A stretch of 64,000 nucleotides of DNA from Pleomorphomonas diazotrophica (GTDB taxonomy: Bacteria > Pseudomonadota > Alphaproteobacteria > Rhizobiales > Pleomorphomonadaceae), in the NCBI RefSeq assembly GCF_002844595.1, contig NZ_PJNW01000002.1:1116001-1180000 (forward strand). Reading direction: 5' to 3'. A program made the translations under genes and the position numbers. Below are positions 8,396 through 16,442 of this stretch, one piece after another. How positions within the stretch are numbered: the stretch's first letter is position 1; each line of letters starts with the position of its first letter. The notes under the pieces were generated by a model. The model was not told the DNA's origin. It ran no database searches and saw nothing but the letters and a program-made list of their open reading frames with translations.

Positions 8396-8695
8396 TCAGT
8401 AGAAGCGCGGGATTGGCCCGTCTTGCGGGGTCTGGTCCTCCAACTCCACCTCGATATCGTCCACATAGCACCAGCCCCAGCCCTCAGGCGGATCGTAACC
8501 CTCGATGATCGGGTGGCCCGTCTGATGGAAGTGGGCTCGGGCATGGCGGTGCGGGGATTGGTCGCAACAGCCGACGTGCCCGCACTCACGGCAAATCCTG
8601 AGATGCAGCCATTGACTGCCGATCTTCAGGCACTCCTCGCATCCCCTGGCGCTGGGCGTCACCTTGCGGATCAGGTTCGTGTGACTACAGGACAT
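8396..8695 (-). CDS. UBP-type zinc finger protein
   Basis: This 99-residue protein is a single ZnF-UBP domain, the fold that in eukaryotic deubiquitinases binds the ubiquitin C-terminus. Zinc ligands are visible in order: C3 and H5, C19 and C22, C35 and C38, C43, and histidines of the HRHARAHFHQTGHP stretch. A pocket-like aromatic set (W29, Y67, W73/W75) is also present. Bacteria of this kind have no ubiquitin, so the bound peptide is unknown. The ATG is at 8695. The gene follows the flavoprotein gene by 22 bases on the same strand and is very probably co-transcribed with it. Confidence 0.88.
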   Translation of the reverse strand: MSCSHTNLIRKVTPSARGCEECLKIGSQWLHLRICRECGHVGCCDQSPHRHARAHFHQTGHPIIEGYDPPEGWGWCYVDDIEVELEDQTPQDGPIPRFY

Positions 8696-8717
8696 CGCGC
8701 GGTCTCCCTCAAGGCCT

Positions 8718-10355
8718 CTAGGCGACGGCGGCTTGTGCGGCCAACTTGGCGTGAACCATAGAGACCACGGCCGCCCCCTCGCCCACGGCCGCCGCCACGC
8801 GCTTGGTGGAACCAGCCCGAACGTCGCCGATTGCGAACACACCCGGCATGTTCGTTTCGAGCGGATGAGCCCCCTTGCCAGTGACCACGAAGCCGCGATC
8901 ATCGGTCTCGATACAGTCTCGCACCCAGTCGGAGTTGGGATCGGCGCCGACGAACAGGAACAGATGGCGCACCTCCAGGCGACGATTGCTGCCGTCACGC
9001 CTATTCTGGAAGGTGGCCGCCGCGAGACCGGTCGTTCGATTGCCTTCCAAGGCAACCAGTTCCTCGCCGACATGAATTTCGACGTTCGGGAGTGCGGCGA
9101 TGCGATCGATCAGATACTGCGACATGGTTTCCTTGAGGTCGCGGCGAACGACGAGATGCAGCTTCTTCACCTGCGGAGCCAAGAAGACGATCGCCTGCCC
9201 CGCGGAATTGCCGCCGCCAATCAGAGCAACCTCCTCGCCGGCGCATAAGCGAGCCTCGATGGCCGACACCCAGTAGGAAACGCCGGCGCCCTCAAGCTCC
9301 CTGAGGTTCGCCACGTCCGGCCGCCGGTATCGCGCACCCGATGCGATCACGACGAAGCGCGTTGTGATCTGGCGGTTGCCGGCGCACATGAGGACCGGAT
9401 GAGGCCCGTCGCACGTCATTCGCTCCACTTCCAGAGGGATCGCGATTTCCGCGCCGAATTTCAGGGCTTGGTTGAAAGCACGCCCGGCAAGTGCCTGGCC
9501 TGATATTCCCGTCGGGAAGCCCAGGTAGTTCTCGATCCGCGACGACGCTCCGGCCTGTCCTCCCACCGCCCGTGCATCGAGGACAATGACCGACAAGCCT
9601 TCCGAAGCGGCATAGACAGCCGTTGCGAGACCGGCCGGCCCGGCACCGACCACTGCGACGTCGAACAGTTTGTCGGGATCAATCTCCGGCAGGACACCGA
9701 GGCAGGCCGCGAGATCCTCGTCGGATGGGCGGCGGAGCACCGGCCCGCTCTGGCAGACGACCAGTGGCAGTTCGTTGGGCGGAACTCCCATCCGTTCGAT
9801 GAGCTGACGACCCTCTTCATCGACGCTGGCGTCGAGGACAAGATGCGGCAGTCCGCTTCGGTTGAGGAAGTTCTGCAGTCGCACGACATCGGGGCTGTTC
9901 GGCCTGCCGATCAGGACGGTGCCTGCGCCACCCTCTTCGATAAGGCTGACCCGGCGGAGGATCAGAGCGCGCATGACGATCTCCCCCAGCTCGGCCGATC
10001 CGATCATGAGCGCCCGCAGGTGGGCCGCGTCGAAAGGCAGCGCAGTGCAACCGTCCGGGCCGGCTCGGCCGGCGGCAAGCGAGGGCCGGCCAGCGAGCTG
10101 GTTCACCTCGCCGGAGAACTGCCCCACGCGATGCGTGACGATCGGCACCTCGCCCTTCAACCCGTCACGCCGAACGATGTCGATCGCCCCCTCGAGCACG
10201 AGCCAGGCTGGCGCGCCATGGCCACCGACCTCGTAGATTGCCGCACCGGGATCGAAGTGCGTTGCTGGGCCGCTGGCGAACCGGCGCGCCACATCCATTT
10301 GGGATGCGCTCAGTACCGGAAACATTTGGCTCGCACGGGTCTCGATGATGCTCAT
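8718..10355 (-). CDS. fused cyclic-nucleotide-binding / glutaredoxin-like / thioredoxin-reductase-like flavoprotein
   Basis: This 545-residue protein has three parts. Residues about 10-135 resemble a cNMP-binding barrel (LVLEGAIDIVRRD, VGQFSGEVNQLAG). Residues about 145-220 resemble a glutaredoxin-like domain with IGRPNSPDVVRLQNFL, where the CPxC dithiol is replaced by NSPD. Residues about 230-545 match thioredoxin reductase: FAD site VVGAGPAGLA (235-244), GGQAGASSRIENYLGFP, NAD(P)H site IGGGNSAGQA and C-terminal GVFAIGDVR. The dithiol expected near 361 (CATC in the enzyme) reads WVSA. It is therefore a pyridine-nucleotide flavoprotein without a visible disulfide relay, possibly gated by a cyclic nucleotide. 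ATG at 10355. Confidence 0.86.
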   Translation of the reverse strand: MSIIETRASQMFPVLSASQMDVARRFASGPATHFDPGAAIYEVGGHGAPAWLVLEGAIDIVRRDGLKGEVPIVTHRVGQFSGEVNQLAGRPSLAAGRAGPDGCTALPFDAAHLRALMIGSAELGEIVMRALILRRVSLIEEGGAGTVLIGRPNSPDVVRLQNFLNRSGLPHLVLDASVDEEGRQLIERMGVPPNELPLVVCQSGPVLRRPSDEDLAACLGVLPEIDPDKLFDVAVVGAGPAGLATAVYAASEGLSVIVLDARAVGGQAGASSRIENYLGFPTGISGQALAGRAFNQALKFGAEIAIPLEVERMTCDGPHPVLMCAGNRQITTRFVVIASGARYRRPDVANLRELEGAGVSYWVSAIEARLCAGEEVALIGGGNSAGQAIVFLAPQVKKLHLVVRRDLKETMSQYLIDRIAALPNVEIHVGEELVALEGNRTTGLAAATFQNRRDGSNRRLEVRHLFLFVGADPNSDWVRDCIETDDRGFVVTGKGAHPLETNMPGVFAIGDVRAGSTKRVAAAVGEGAAVVSMVHAKLAAQAAVA

Positions 10356-10730
10356 TCATCCCCCCTGGCTGCCAGTCGCTCGCCTGGCTGGTCAGGTGCG
10401 GACTGCCGATGACCCGCGGCCACAATCGACCGCCACATCGATCCCAGTTCGCTCGCCCGACCTAAGTACAAACACTAGTATGGTCGTGTCCGCATCCGTC
10501 GGTCAAGCGCGCCTCGTCCCGGCTTCACCTGGAGGCGGCAGCGAAAGCAGTGTGAGCGGCGTATCATGATGAACGACCATCCCTCTGGTGACCAACGAGC
10601 CGACTTCCAATCATCTCTTCTCAACTTGCCTCTGCTTCCCGGCTTGTAGCTGCGGCCTATCGTCGCTAGACAAGTCTTCTCTTCGTTTAGGCGCGTATTC
10701 TTCCCTCTTCTCACAAGGCCGAGGCCGGCG
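10356..10730. other. 375-base divergent intergenic region
   Basis: It separates the flavoprotein gene (minus) from the AraC gene (plus). Apart from the candidate minus-strand promoter listed separately, no gene, RNA or strong inverted repeat was seen. Confidence 0.5.
10477..10506 (-). promoter_or_regulatory. candidate sigma70-type promoter of the flavoprotein / UBP unit
   Basis: On the minus strand TTGACC (10506-10501) and CATACT (10482-10477) are separated by 18 bases. Each differs from the consensus by one or two bases. A start near 10470 would give a leader of roughly 115 bases before the ATG at 10355. Confidence 0.4.
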
Positions 10731-11513
10731 ATGACGAATGAGGACTTCGAGCAAGGCGCGATTTCGCTTCGCCTGCGGCGGAAACTGCCGCCATGCGAGC
10801 AAGTGCGCGCTACCACGAGCCGTCTCCTTCTCGGGGTGCATCTCGATCAGGCCACACATGTCGATCAGCGTCGGGCCGGCAAGCACCACCAAGGCCAGTT
10901 TTGGCCGGGCGAGCTGACGCTCATCCCGGCCGGAATGGACTGCGAGTGCTCGACGGACGGGCCCGCCGCGTTCCTGCACATGGAAATCGACGAGGCAACC
11001 CTTGCCCGCAAGACCGTGTGGTCCGGCACCAAGTTCCAGTTTCAGGACGCCTTGCTTCGCGACCTGGCGCTTGCCGCGTTACGGAAAGCCCGCTCGGGCG
11101 ATCCTGCAGCCCGACTCCAGGTCGAGAGCCTGGGAACCCTGGTACTCGCCCGGTTGCGTTTGCATGACGGCGGACGGGAACCGCCACCTCCCGCCTCACT
11201 CGGCCAGGCCACCCTCGCTCGTGTCCTGGAACTGATGCGCGCGCGCCTCGATGCGCCTCCCTCTCTGGCCGAGCTGGGCGACCTTGCCGATGTAGGCCCG
11301 GACCAGTTTGGCCGGCTGTTCCGGGCGACCACGGGCCTCACGCCCTATCGGTGCTTTCAGTGGTTGCGGATGACGGAGGCCAGGCGGCGCCTGACCATGC
11401 CCGACGCGCGCGTTCTCGATGTCGCGGTGTCCCTAGGCTTTTCCAATCCCAGCCATTTCGCGGCGGCCTTTCGCAAGGTCATGGGATTGAATCCCCGGGC
11501 ATTTCTGGCCTGA
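10731..11513 (+). CDS. AraC family transcriptional regulator
   Basis: This 260-residue regulator has an N-terminal cupin-like sensing region (about residues 1-140, with WPGELTLIPAGMDCECS) and a C-terminal AraC DNA-binding domain of two helix-turn-helix motifs: SLAELGDLADVGPDQFGRLFRATTGLTPYRCF and VLDVAVSLGFSNPSHFAAAFRKVMGLNPRAF. The start is ATG at 10731. No clear target is fixed by position; the divergent flavoprotein unit is one candidate and the convergent efflux gene is less likely. Confidence 0.92.
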   Translation: MTNEDFEQGAISLRLRRKLPPCEQVRATTSRLLLGVHLDQATHVDQRRAGKHHQGQFWPGELTLIPAGMDCECSTDGPAAFLHMEIDEATLARKTVWSGTKFQFQDALLRDLALAALRKARSGDPAARLQVESLGTLVLARLRLHDGGREPPPPASLGQATLARVLELMRARLDAPPSLAELGDLADVGPDQFGRLFRATTGLTPYRCFQWLRMTEARRRLTMPDARVLDVAVSLGFSNPSHFAAAFRKVMGLNPRAFLA

Positions 11514-11601
11514 CCGTTGCCGTCGCCCCAGAGCGAGACGCAACGCCTCGCAATCTACGATCTCTGGTCTGGGCATGGGCACGCAGACGGCCCGCCCGGA
11601 T

Positions 11602-13017
11602 CTAGATAGCGGCCCGCTCCTTCTTAGCTGTCAGCATTACGAAGGAAGCTACGGCGGCAGCCGCAACGGGCACGAGCATTGCTGCGCGAAGGGCCTCCAG
11701 CCTGGCTCCAGCGTCGGCGCCACTGCCAAGACCCAAGACGGCGAGCGCACCCACGGCAGAAACTCCGAGCCCCGCCCCAAACTGAAAGGAAGTGTTGATG
11801 AGGCTGCTCGCAAGCCCCTGTTCATTCTCAACCACTCCGTTGGTAGCCACGATGGTCAGAGGTCCATATGCAAGCGCAAACCCCACACCGAGCACCAACA
11901 TGGTCGGGAACATGGCGGCATAGGTCCAGTCCAAACCGAGACGAAGGAAAAGAGCGTAGGCTACTGCCGCAAGGACCAACCCTACGACGATCACCCTGAC
12001 ATTGCCGAAGCGATTCACCAGAGCCGGCGTCAGAGTTGGTGCGAGTATCGCATCGATGCTCACAACGATTACAGCAAGGCCGGTTTGAAGCGGTGTCCAT
12101 CCCAGCAACTCTTGCAGATAGAGCGTCACCACGAACTGGAATCCGAAGAACGCCCCTCCGAAGAGCAGCATCGCCAAGTTGGCGCGAACCAGAGAACCGG
12201 ACCTGAAGATGCCAAGGCGGATCAGCGGTTCGCTCGTCCTGCGCTCAGTGATCACGAAAATCACCCAAAAGACAGCGCTCAAAGCGCAGGCCGCAAGTGC
12301 GGTTTGAAGCCCCTCCGGATGCTCAAGGCGGGCGATTCCGATCGCGGCAAACAGCATGGCCGCCGTCAGAAACAATGCGCCGGAAAGATCAAACTTTCGA
12401 CGTGCCTCCGACTGACGGGAATCGGCGATGAACTTCACAGCGAGCAGGAGGATCACCATCGCTATGATGGCGGGAACGAAGAAAACCCAGCGCCAACTGA
12501 TCGCCGTAAGCACGCCGCCAACGACCAAGCCCAAGGAGTATCCGGCGGAAGCTGCGCCCGAGTAGATAAGAACGGCCTTGTTGCGCCTCGGGCCCTCGGA
12601 AAAGTTTGTCGTGATGAGCGAGAGACCGGCGGGCGTCATGAAGGCAGCCGACAACCCGGTTAGGAAGCGGGCAGCAAGAAGCATCCAGCCCTCAGTGGCT
12701 AGCCCCCCGAGCCCGGAAAGGGCAATGAACACGCTAAGGGAGATCAAAAAGACACGACGCCGCCCGTAGAGGTCACAGATGCGGCCGCCAAAAAGCATGA
12801 AGCCCGCGTAGCCGATCACATAGGAGCTGACCACGGCGCTTAACGTCGCGGTAGACAGTTGCAGATCGGCGCGAATGTGCGGCAGCGCGACATTGAGCAT
12901 CGCTATGTCGAGACCTTCCAAGAAAATAGCGCCGCACAGCACGAGAAGCGCTCCCTTCTCGCGCAGGCTCATGCGTGTGGGTTCGGACGCCGATGATTGC
13001 GATACAGTGAATGTCAT
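11602..13017 (-). CDS. MFS drug efflux transporter, DHA2 (14-TMS) type
   Basis: This 471-residue inner-membrane protein carries the MFS motif A (GRICDLYGRRRVF), the antiporter-type motif C region (YSLGLVVGGVLTAISWRWVFF) and enough hydrophobic segments for 14 helices, as in the EmrB/QacA group. Such pumps exchange protons for lipophilic drugs or metabolites. ATG at 13017 is preceded by GAGGGA. It is divergent from an HxlR regulator, with three copies of a GAGGGA motif between them, so repression by that regulator is likely. The C-terminus ends at a lysine-rich KKERAAI tail. Confidence 0.92.
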   Translation of the reverse strand: MTFTVSQSSASEPTRMSLREKGALLVLCGAIFLEGLDIAMLNVALPHIRADLQLSTATLSAVVSSYVIGYAGFMLFGGRICDLYGRRRVFLISLSVFIALSGLGGLATEGWMLLAARFLTGLSAAFMTPAGLSLITTNFSEGPRRNKAVLIYSGAASAGYSLGLVVGGVLTAISWRWVFFVPAIIAMVILLLAVKFIADSRQSEARRKFDLSGALFLTAAMLFAAIGIARLEHPEGLQTALAACALSAVFWVIFVITERRTSEPLIRLGIFRSGSLVRANLAMLLFGGAFFGFQFVVTLYLQELLGWTPLQTGLAVIVVSIDAILAPTLTPALVNRFGNVRVIVVGLVLAAVAYALFLRLGLDWTYAAMFPTMLVLGVGFALAYGPLTIVATNGVVENEQGLASSLINTSFQFGAGLGVSAVGALAVLGLGSGADAGARLEALRAAMLVPVAAAAVASFVMLTAKKERAAI

Positions 13018-13025
13018 GGGACCTG

Positions 13026-13080
13026 TCCCTCACTAATGATCATGGTCAGATGAGGGAACTTTTTAATACCGGGTTCCCTC
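13026..13080. promoter_or_regulatory. three-copy GAGGGA inverted-repeat operator between efflux pump and HxlR genes
   Basis: GAGGGAAC (13052-13059) and its perfect inverse GTTCCCTC (13073-13080) flank a 13-base AT-rich spacer. A further inverse copy, TCCCTCA (13026-13032), is matched by TGAGGGA (13051-13057). The middle copy thus pairs with either neighbour. The spacing and position between divergent starts at 13017 and 13118 fit a regulator binding site controlling both genes. Confidence 0.65.
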
Positions 13081-13117
13081 TTGTAACCTGCCAAGCGATA
13101 CGGCAGGATCTGCACTC

Positions 13118-13543
13118 ATGAAAGAAGGCACTTTCGAGTTACCGGGTAACTGCCGGCTCACCTCCGACTACGACGTTCTGCAATGGGACGTTCGTGAAGG
13201 CTGCGAAGTGCGGCAAATCCTCGACAGGATTGCTGACAAGTGGTCGCTGCTGGTTATTGCGTTACTTGACAAGCGCACAATGCGCTTCGCCGAGTTGCTG
13301 CGAAGCATCAAGGGCGTCAGCAAGCGCATGCTCACCACTACACTGCGCCAACTCGAGCGAGATGGGATCGTAGAACGGACCGTCTATCCGACCGTGCCAC
13401 CGAAGGTGGAGTACAACCTCACACCCCTCGGCAACTCTCTACACGAGACGGTCAAGGCACTGGTCATATGGACGGAAGCAAATCAGGTGAAAATCGCGGA
13501 GGCCCGCGACCGATATGAAACGAGGCAGAGCGAAGGCCTCTAG
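13118..13543 (+). CDS. HxlR family winged-helix regulator
   Basis: This 141-residue protein has the family's opening CEVRQILDRIADKWSLLVIALL, the recognition segment FAELLRSIKGVSKRMLTTTLRQLERDGIV and the wing VPPKVEYNLTPLGNSL. Cysteines stand at residue 13 (NCRLTS) and in EGCEVR, the latter at the position used for thiol sensing in several HxlR proteins, so response to electrophiles or oxidants is plausible. It is divergent from the DHA2 efflux gene and shares the GAGGGA operator region with it. Confidence 0.92.
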   Translation: MKEGTFELPGNCRLTSDYDVLQWDVREGCEVRQILDRIADKWSLLVIALLDKRTMRFAELLRSIKGVSKRMLTTTLRQLERDGIVERTVYPTVPPKVEYNLTPLGNSLHETVKALVIWTEANQVKIAEARDRYETRQSEGL

Positions 13544-13766
13544 TTGTGCCTCGCACATGTCTATGCGGCCAACCGCGCATCACTCGGAAGAGCCTTCGAC
13601 AGTTTCACCTCCCATTCTCAATCGTCAGTGACAGCCTCAGGGATTGAGCACGGGCCATGGTCAGTCTTGAAGCTTCGCCCAGTGAGCGTCACATCGGAAT
13701 CGGGGTGGAGTACCCCTCGTACAATTGCGTATCGTTGGATTCTCGGACTCATCAAAGGGGAACTAA

Positions 13767-14486
13767 ATGAGCGAGACGCAACGCATCGCAATCGTTACGG
13801 GTGCCAGCCAGGGCATGGGCAAGGAGACGGCTCGGCAACTCCTTCAGAAGGGGCTTCACGTCGTCATCACGGCAAGAAGCCTTGCCGAAGCTGAGACGGC
13901 CGCCAAGGAACTGGGCAACGGTGCCTCGGCCTTCGAGCTCGACGTCACGCGCGAAGATCAGGCTACGAGCCTCGCCGAATGGCTGCTCGCGCGCTTCGGC
14001 CGTGCCGACGTGCTTGTCAACAACGCCGGCGCCTTCTTCGAGCCCACCGACCAGACGGCCATGATGACGACGAGCGTCCTTTCGACCCCACCGGAAATCT
14101 ACATAAAGTCATTTACGACCAATGCGCTGGGTGCCTTCATCGTCTCGAAGGCCATCGTTCCCGTGATGCGCCAGAACGGATATGGCCGTATCGTGAACGT
14201 CAGCTCGTCGATGGGCTCGCTCACCACCATGACGCGCGGCTGGCCGGCCTACCGGACCTCGAAGGCGGCGCTCAACGCCTGCACCAGGTTGTTTGCCGAC
14301 GAGCTCAAGGACGAAAACATCAAGGTGAACTCCGTCAACCCCGGCTGGGTTCGCACCAGCATGGGCGGCGCGCAGGCCGCGCTGTCGGTCGAGGACGGAG
14401 TGCGGCCGGCTGTTTGGGCGGCTACGCTTCCCGACGATGGCCCGTCCGGCGGCTTTTTCGAGGCCGGAGGGCCTTGCCCCTGGTAA
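13767..14486 (+). CDS. short-chain dehydrogenase/reductase (classical SDR)
   Basis: This 239-residue NAD(P)-dependent oxidoreductase has the cofactor motif TGASQGMGK, the NNAG motif, a catalytic serine in VNVSSSMGS, and the YRTSK catalytic Tyr-Lys pair, followed by VNSVNPGWVRT. An Arg two to three residues before the end of the first beta-strand segment (TARSLAEAE) suggests NADPH preference. ATG at 13767 is preceded by AAAGGGGA. The likely substrates are carbonyl compounds. It follows the HxlR gene after 223 bases and converges with the LysR gene. Confidence 0.93.
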   Translation: MSETQRIAIVTGASQGMGKETARQLLQKGLHVVITARSLAEAETAAKELGNGASAFELDVTREDQATSLAEWLLARFGRADVLVNNAGAFFEPTDQTAMMTTSVLSTPPEIYIKSFTTNALGAFIVSKAIVPVMRQNGYGRIVNVSSSMGSLTTMTRGWPAYRTSKAALNACTRLFADELKDENIKVNSVNPGWVRTSMGGAQAALSVEDGVRPAVWAATLPDDGPSGGFFEAGGPCPW

Positions 14487-14533
14487 TCAAGGTCGAGCGG
14501 GATCGCCACCAGCGACTACTCCGCTCCGCTGGG

Positions 14534-15394
14534 TCAACCCTGCGACTGACGCGCCTCATCGCAGAGCCAGTCGCAGAAGTTTCGCGGAGCCGGACGCCTG
14601 TCGCCTTCGCGGATCAGGGCAAAATACCAGTCGGGCCCTTTCAGCACTGTGTCGAACGGCGCGACCAGCAGTCCGTCGTCCAGCAGTTGCCGGAAGAGTG
14701 TCGGCGACAGCAGCGCCACGCCGAGACCACTCACCGCGGCATTGGCAATCAGCTCGAAGAATGAAAAATCCACCGCAGCGAAGTGCAGCCCGTCCGGCAT
14801 GGGGCGCGCGGCTCTTGCGTACCACTTGCTCCAATCCGGGTGCGGCAGAAGATCAAACTGGGTGAGGTCTTCCGGTTCGGTGAGTGTCCGGGAACCAAGC
14901 AAGCGGGGCGCCAGCATTGGCGTGACGTCGACCGGCGCGAGAGGATACTCATCAAGGCCATCCCATCCCCCTCTCCCCGTTCGGATGGCGACGTCAAAGG
15001 CGGCTGGGCTGCGCACGTCCGAGGCAATGTCGAGCTCGATGGCAGCACCGCCGGGCGCACGATAGCCGGACAGTCGCGGCGCCAGCCAACGGGAGGCGAA
15101 TGTCGGCGGCACCGTCACGCGCAGCGGCGCGGTCGCCGCTTGAAACTCCTCGACGGCTTCGTTGATGCCATCCAGCGCCTGTCGAACTCGCCCTGCCAAG
15201 ATCATCGCCGCCGACGTGGGCACCACTCGTCGGCCGATACGCGTGAACAATGGCTGGCCAAGTTCTGCTTCCAGCGTTCGGATGCGCAGGCTCACCGCAG
15301 CGGGCGTCAGCGCCAGCCGATCCGCCGCGCCGGCAAAACTGCCGACGCTGACGCACATCTCGAGGATGCGGAGGGATTCAAGCGAAGGGCGAAT
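14534..15394 (-). CDS. LysR family transcriptional regulator (probable ATT start)
   Basis: The gene has the LysR helix-turn-helix (FAGAADRLALTPAAVSLRIRTLEAELGQPLF) and a substrate-binding effector domain with the GcvA-like run PPTFASRWLAPRL. The first ATG in frame (15358) would cut the first helix of the DNA-binding domain. Upstream codons to the preceding stop encode RPSLESLRILE, which restores the normal LysR start, but hold no ATG, GTG or TTG. ATT at 15394, with AAGGA nine bases upstream, is the best candidate; the protein would be 286 residues. It is divergent from the PhzF-like gene, its probable target. Confidence 0.8.
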   Translation of the reverse strand: MRPSLESLRILEMCVSVGSFAGAADRLALTPAAVSLRIRTLEAELGQPLFTRIGRRVVPTSAAMILAGRVRQALDGINEAVEEFQAATAPLRVTVPPTFASRWLAPRLSGYRAPGGAAIELDIASDVRSPAAFDVAIRTGRGGWDGLDEYPLAPVDVTPMLAPRLLGSRTLTEPEDLTQFDLLPHPDWSKWYARAARPMPDGLHFAAVDFSFFELIANAAVSGLGVALLSPTLFRQLLDDGLLVAPFDTVLKGPDWYFALIREGDRRPAPRNFCDWLCDEARQSQG

Positions 15395-15490
15395 GACGAG
15401 TTTTCCTTGTCATAAAGGCAAGCAATGCGCGTTTTGCGCGCGAAACACTCTGGTGCACAGTCATCTCGACAGAAGGATAGGAGCTGTGCC

Positions 15491-16378
15491 GTGTCGCCGC
15501 AATCGAGCCGTAAGGCGCTGACAGCCGGACTTATCGACGTGTTCGCAGATGCCTCGTTGAGCGGCAACCCACTGGCCGTAGTCGAAGACGCAGACGGGCT
15601 TTCCGACAGCGAGATGCGCCGGATTGCCAGCGAGTTCAATCAGGCCGAAACGACCTTCGTCCTGCGCAGTAACCGGGCCGATCTGAAGCTTCGGTCGTTT
15701 ACCGCAGCCGGGGCGGAGGTGGGCGGCGCCGGCCACAACGCTCTGGGCGCCTGGCTTTGGCTGGCCGAGAGCGGCAAACTCGGACCTATCCGGACTCCCC
15801 GATCGTTCCGGCAGGAGATCGGAAGCGAGGTTCTGCCGATCGAGCTCCGTCCGGTGGACGGGCGGATCTTCGGGCGCATGAGGCAATCCGCGCTCAGACT
15901 TGGGCCGCCGCTTGCGGACTTGGCACCCTTGGCGGCGGCGCTGGGTCTCGCTCCCGAAGACCTTCTTTCCGAACCTCCCCCGCGTGCTGCCAACACCGGT
16001 ACGGCACATCTCCTCGTACGGCTTCATGACGCAGCAACCGTCGATCGAGCCGACCCTTTTGCCAAGGGGCTTCTGAAGGTCCTGAACGCGGCGTCCGCCG
16101 AGGGATGCTATGTCTACGCCCTCGACGGCGCCGCGCCGGACCGCGCCTACGCCCGGTTCTTCAACCCCACGGTTGGGCTGTGGGAAGATGCAGCCACCGG
16201 CACCGCAGCCGGCCCGCTCGCCGCCTATCTGGCAAGCGAGGGCATGATCTCCGATGTCCTAAAAATAGAGCAAGGCACCAAGATGGGGCGGAGAAGCATC
16301 CTCCACGTCAGCCTCGTTCCCGAGCCGGAAATTCTGGGCACCGGCATCATTACAATGCGCGGAACGCTGACCTTCTGA
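15491..16378 (+). CDS. PhzF family isomerase-like protein
   Basis: This 295-residue protein belongs to the PhzF/DapF-fold group. It shows FADASLSGNPLAVVED near the start, the conserved glutamate in FNQAETTFVL, the GGAGHNALGAWLWL glycine-rich segment and the second-half counterpart EDAATGTAAGPLAAYL. Family members include the phenazine enzyme PhzF and many proteins with unknown substrates; no other phenazine genes are near. The start is taken as GTG at 15491, with AGGAG seven bases upstream; an upstream ATG at 15425 lacks such a site. It probably forms a unit with the epoxide hydrolase 64 bases downstream. Confidence 0.87.
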   Translation: MSPQSSRKALTAGLIDVFADASLSGNPLAVVEDADGLSDSEMRRIASEFNQAETTFVLRSNRADLKLRSFTAAGAEVGGAGHNALGAWLWLAESGKLGPIRTPRSFRQEIGSEVLPIELRPVDGRIFGRMRQSALRLGPPLADLAPLAAALGLAPEDLLSEPPPRAANTGTAHLLVRLHDAATVDRADPFAKGLLKVLNAASAEGCYVYALDGAAPDRAYARFFNPTVGLWEDAATGTAAGPLAAYLASEGMISDVLKIEQGTKMGRRSILHVSLVPEPEILGTGIITMRGTLTF

Positions 16379-16442
16379 AGCAAATACGCCGCCTCGGCGG
16401 CGGCGCAATCAAGCTCATTCCAACCCGTCTCGCAGGATCGAC

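Noticed and set aside
11514-11601. Imperfect CCAGAG...CTCTGG dyad between the convergent AraC and efflux genes
   Set aside because: The arms are short, the inner pairing is broken and no T-run follows on either strand, so it is not called a terminator.
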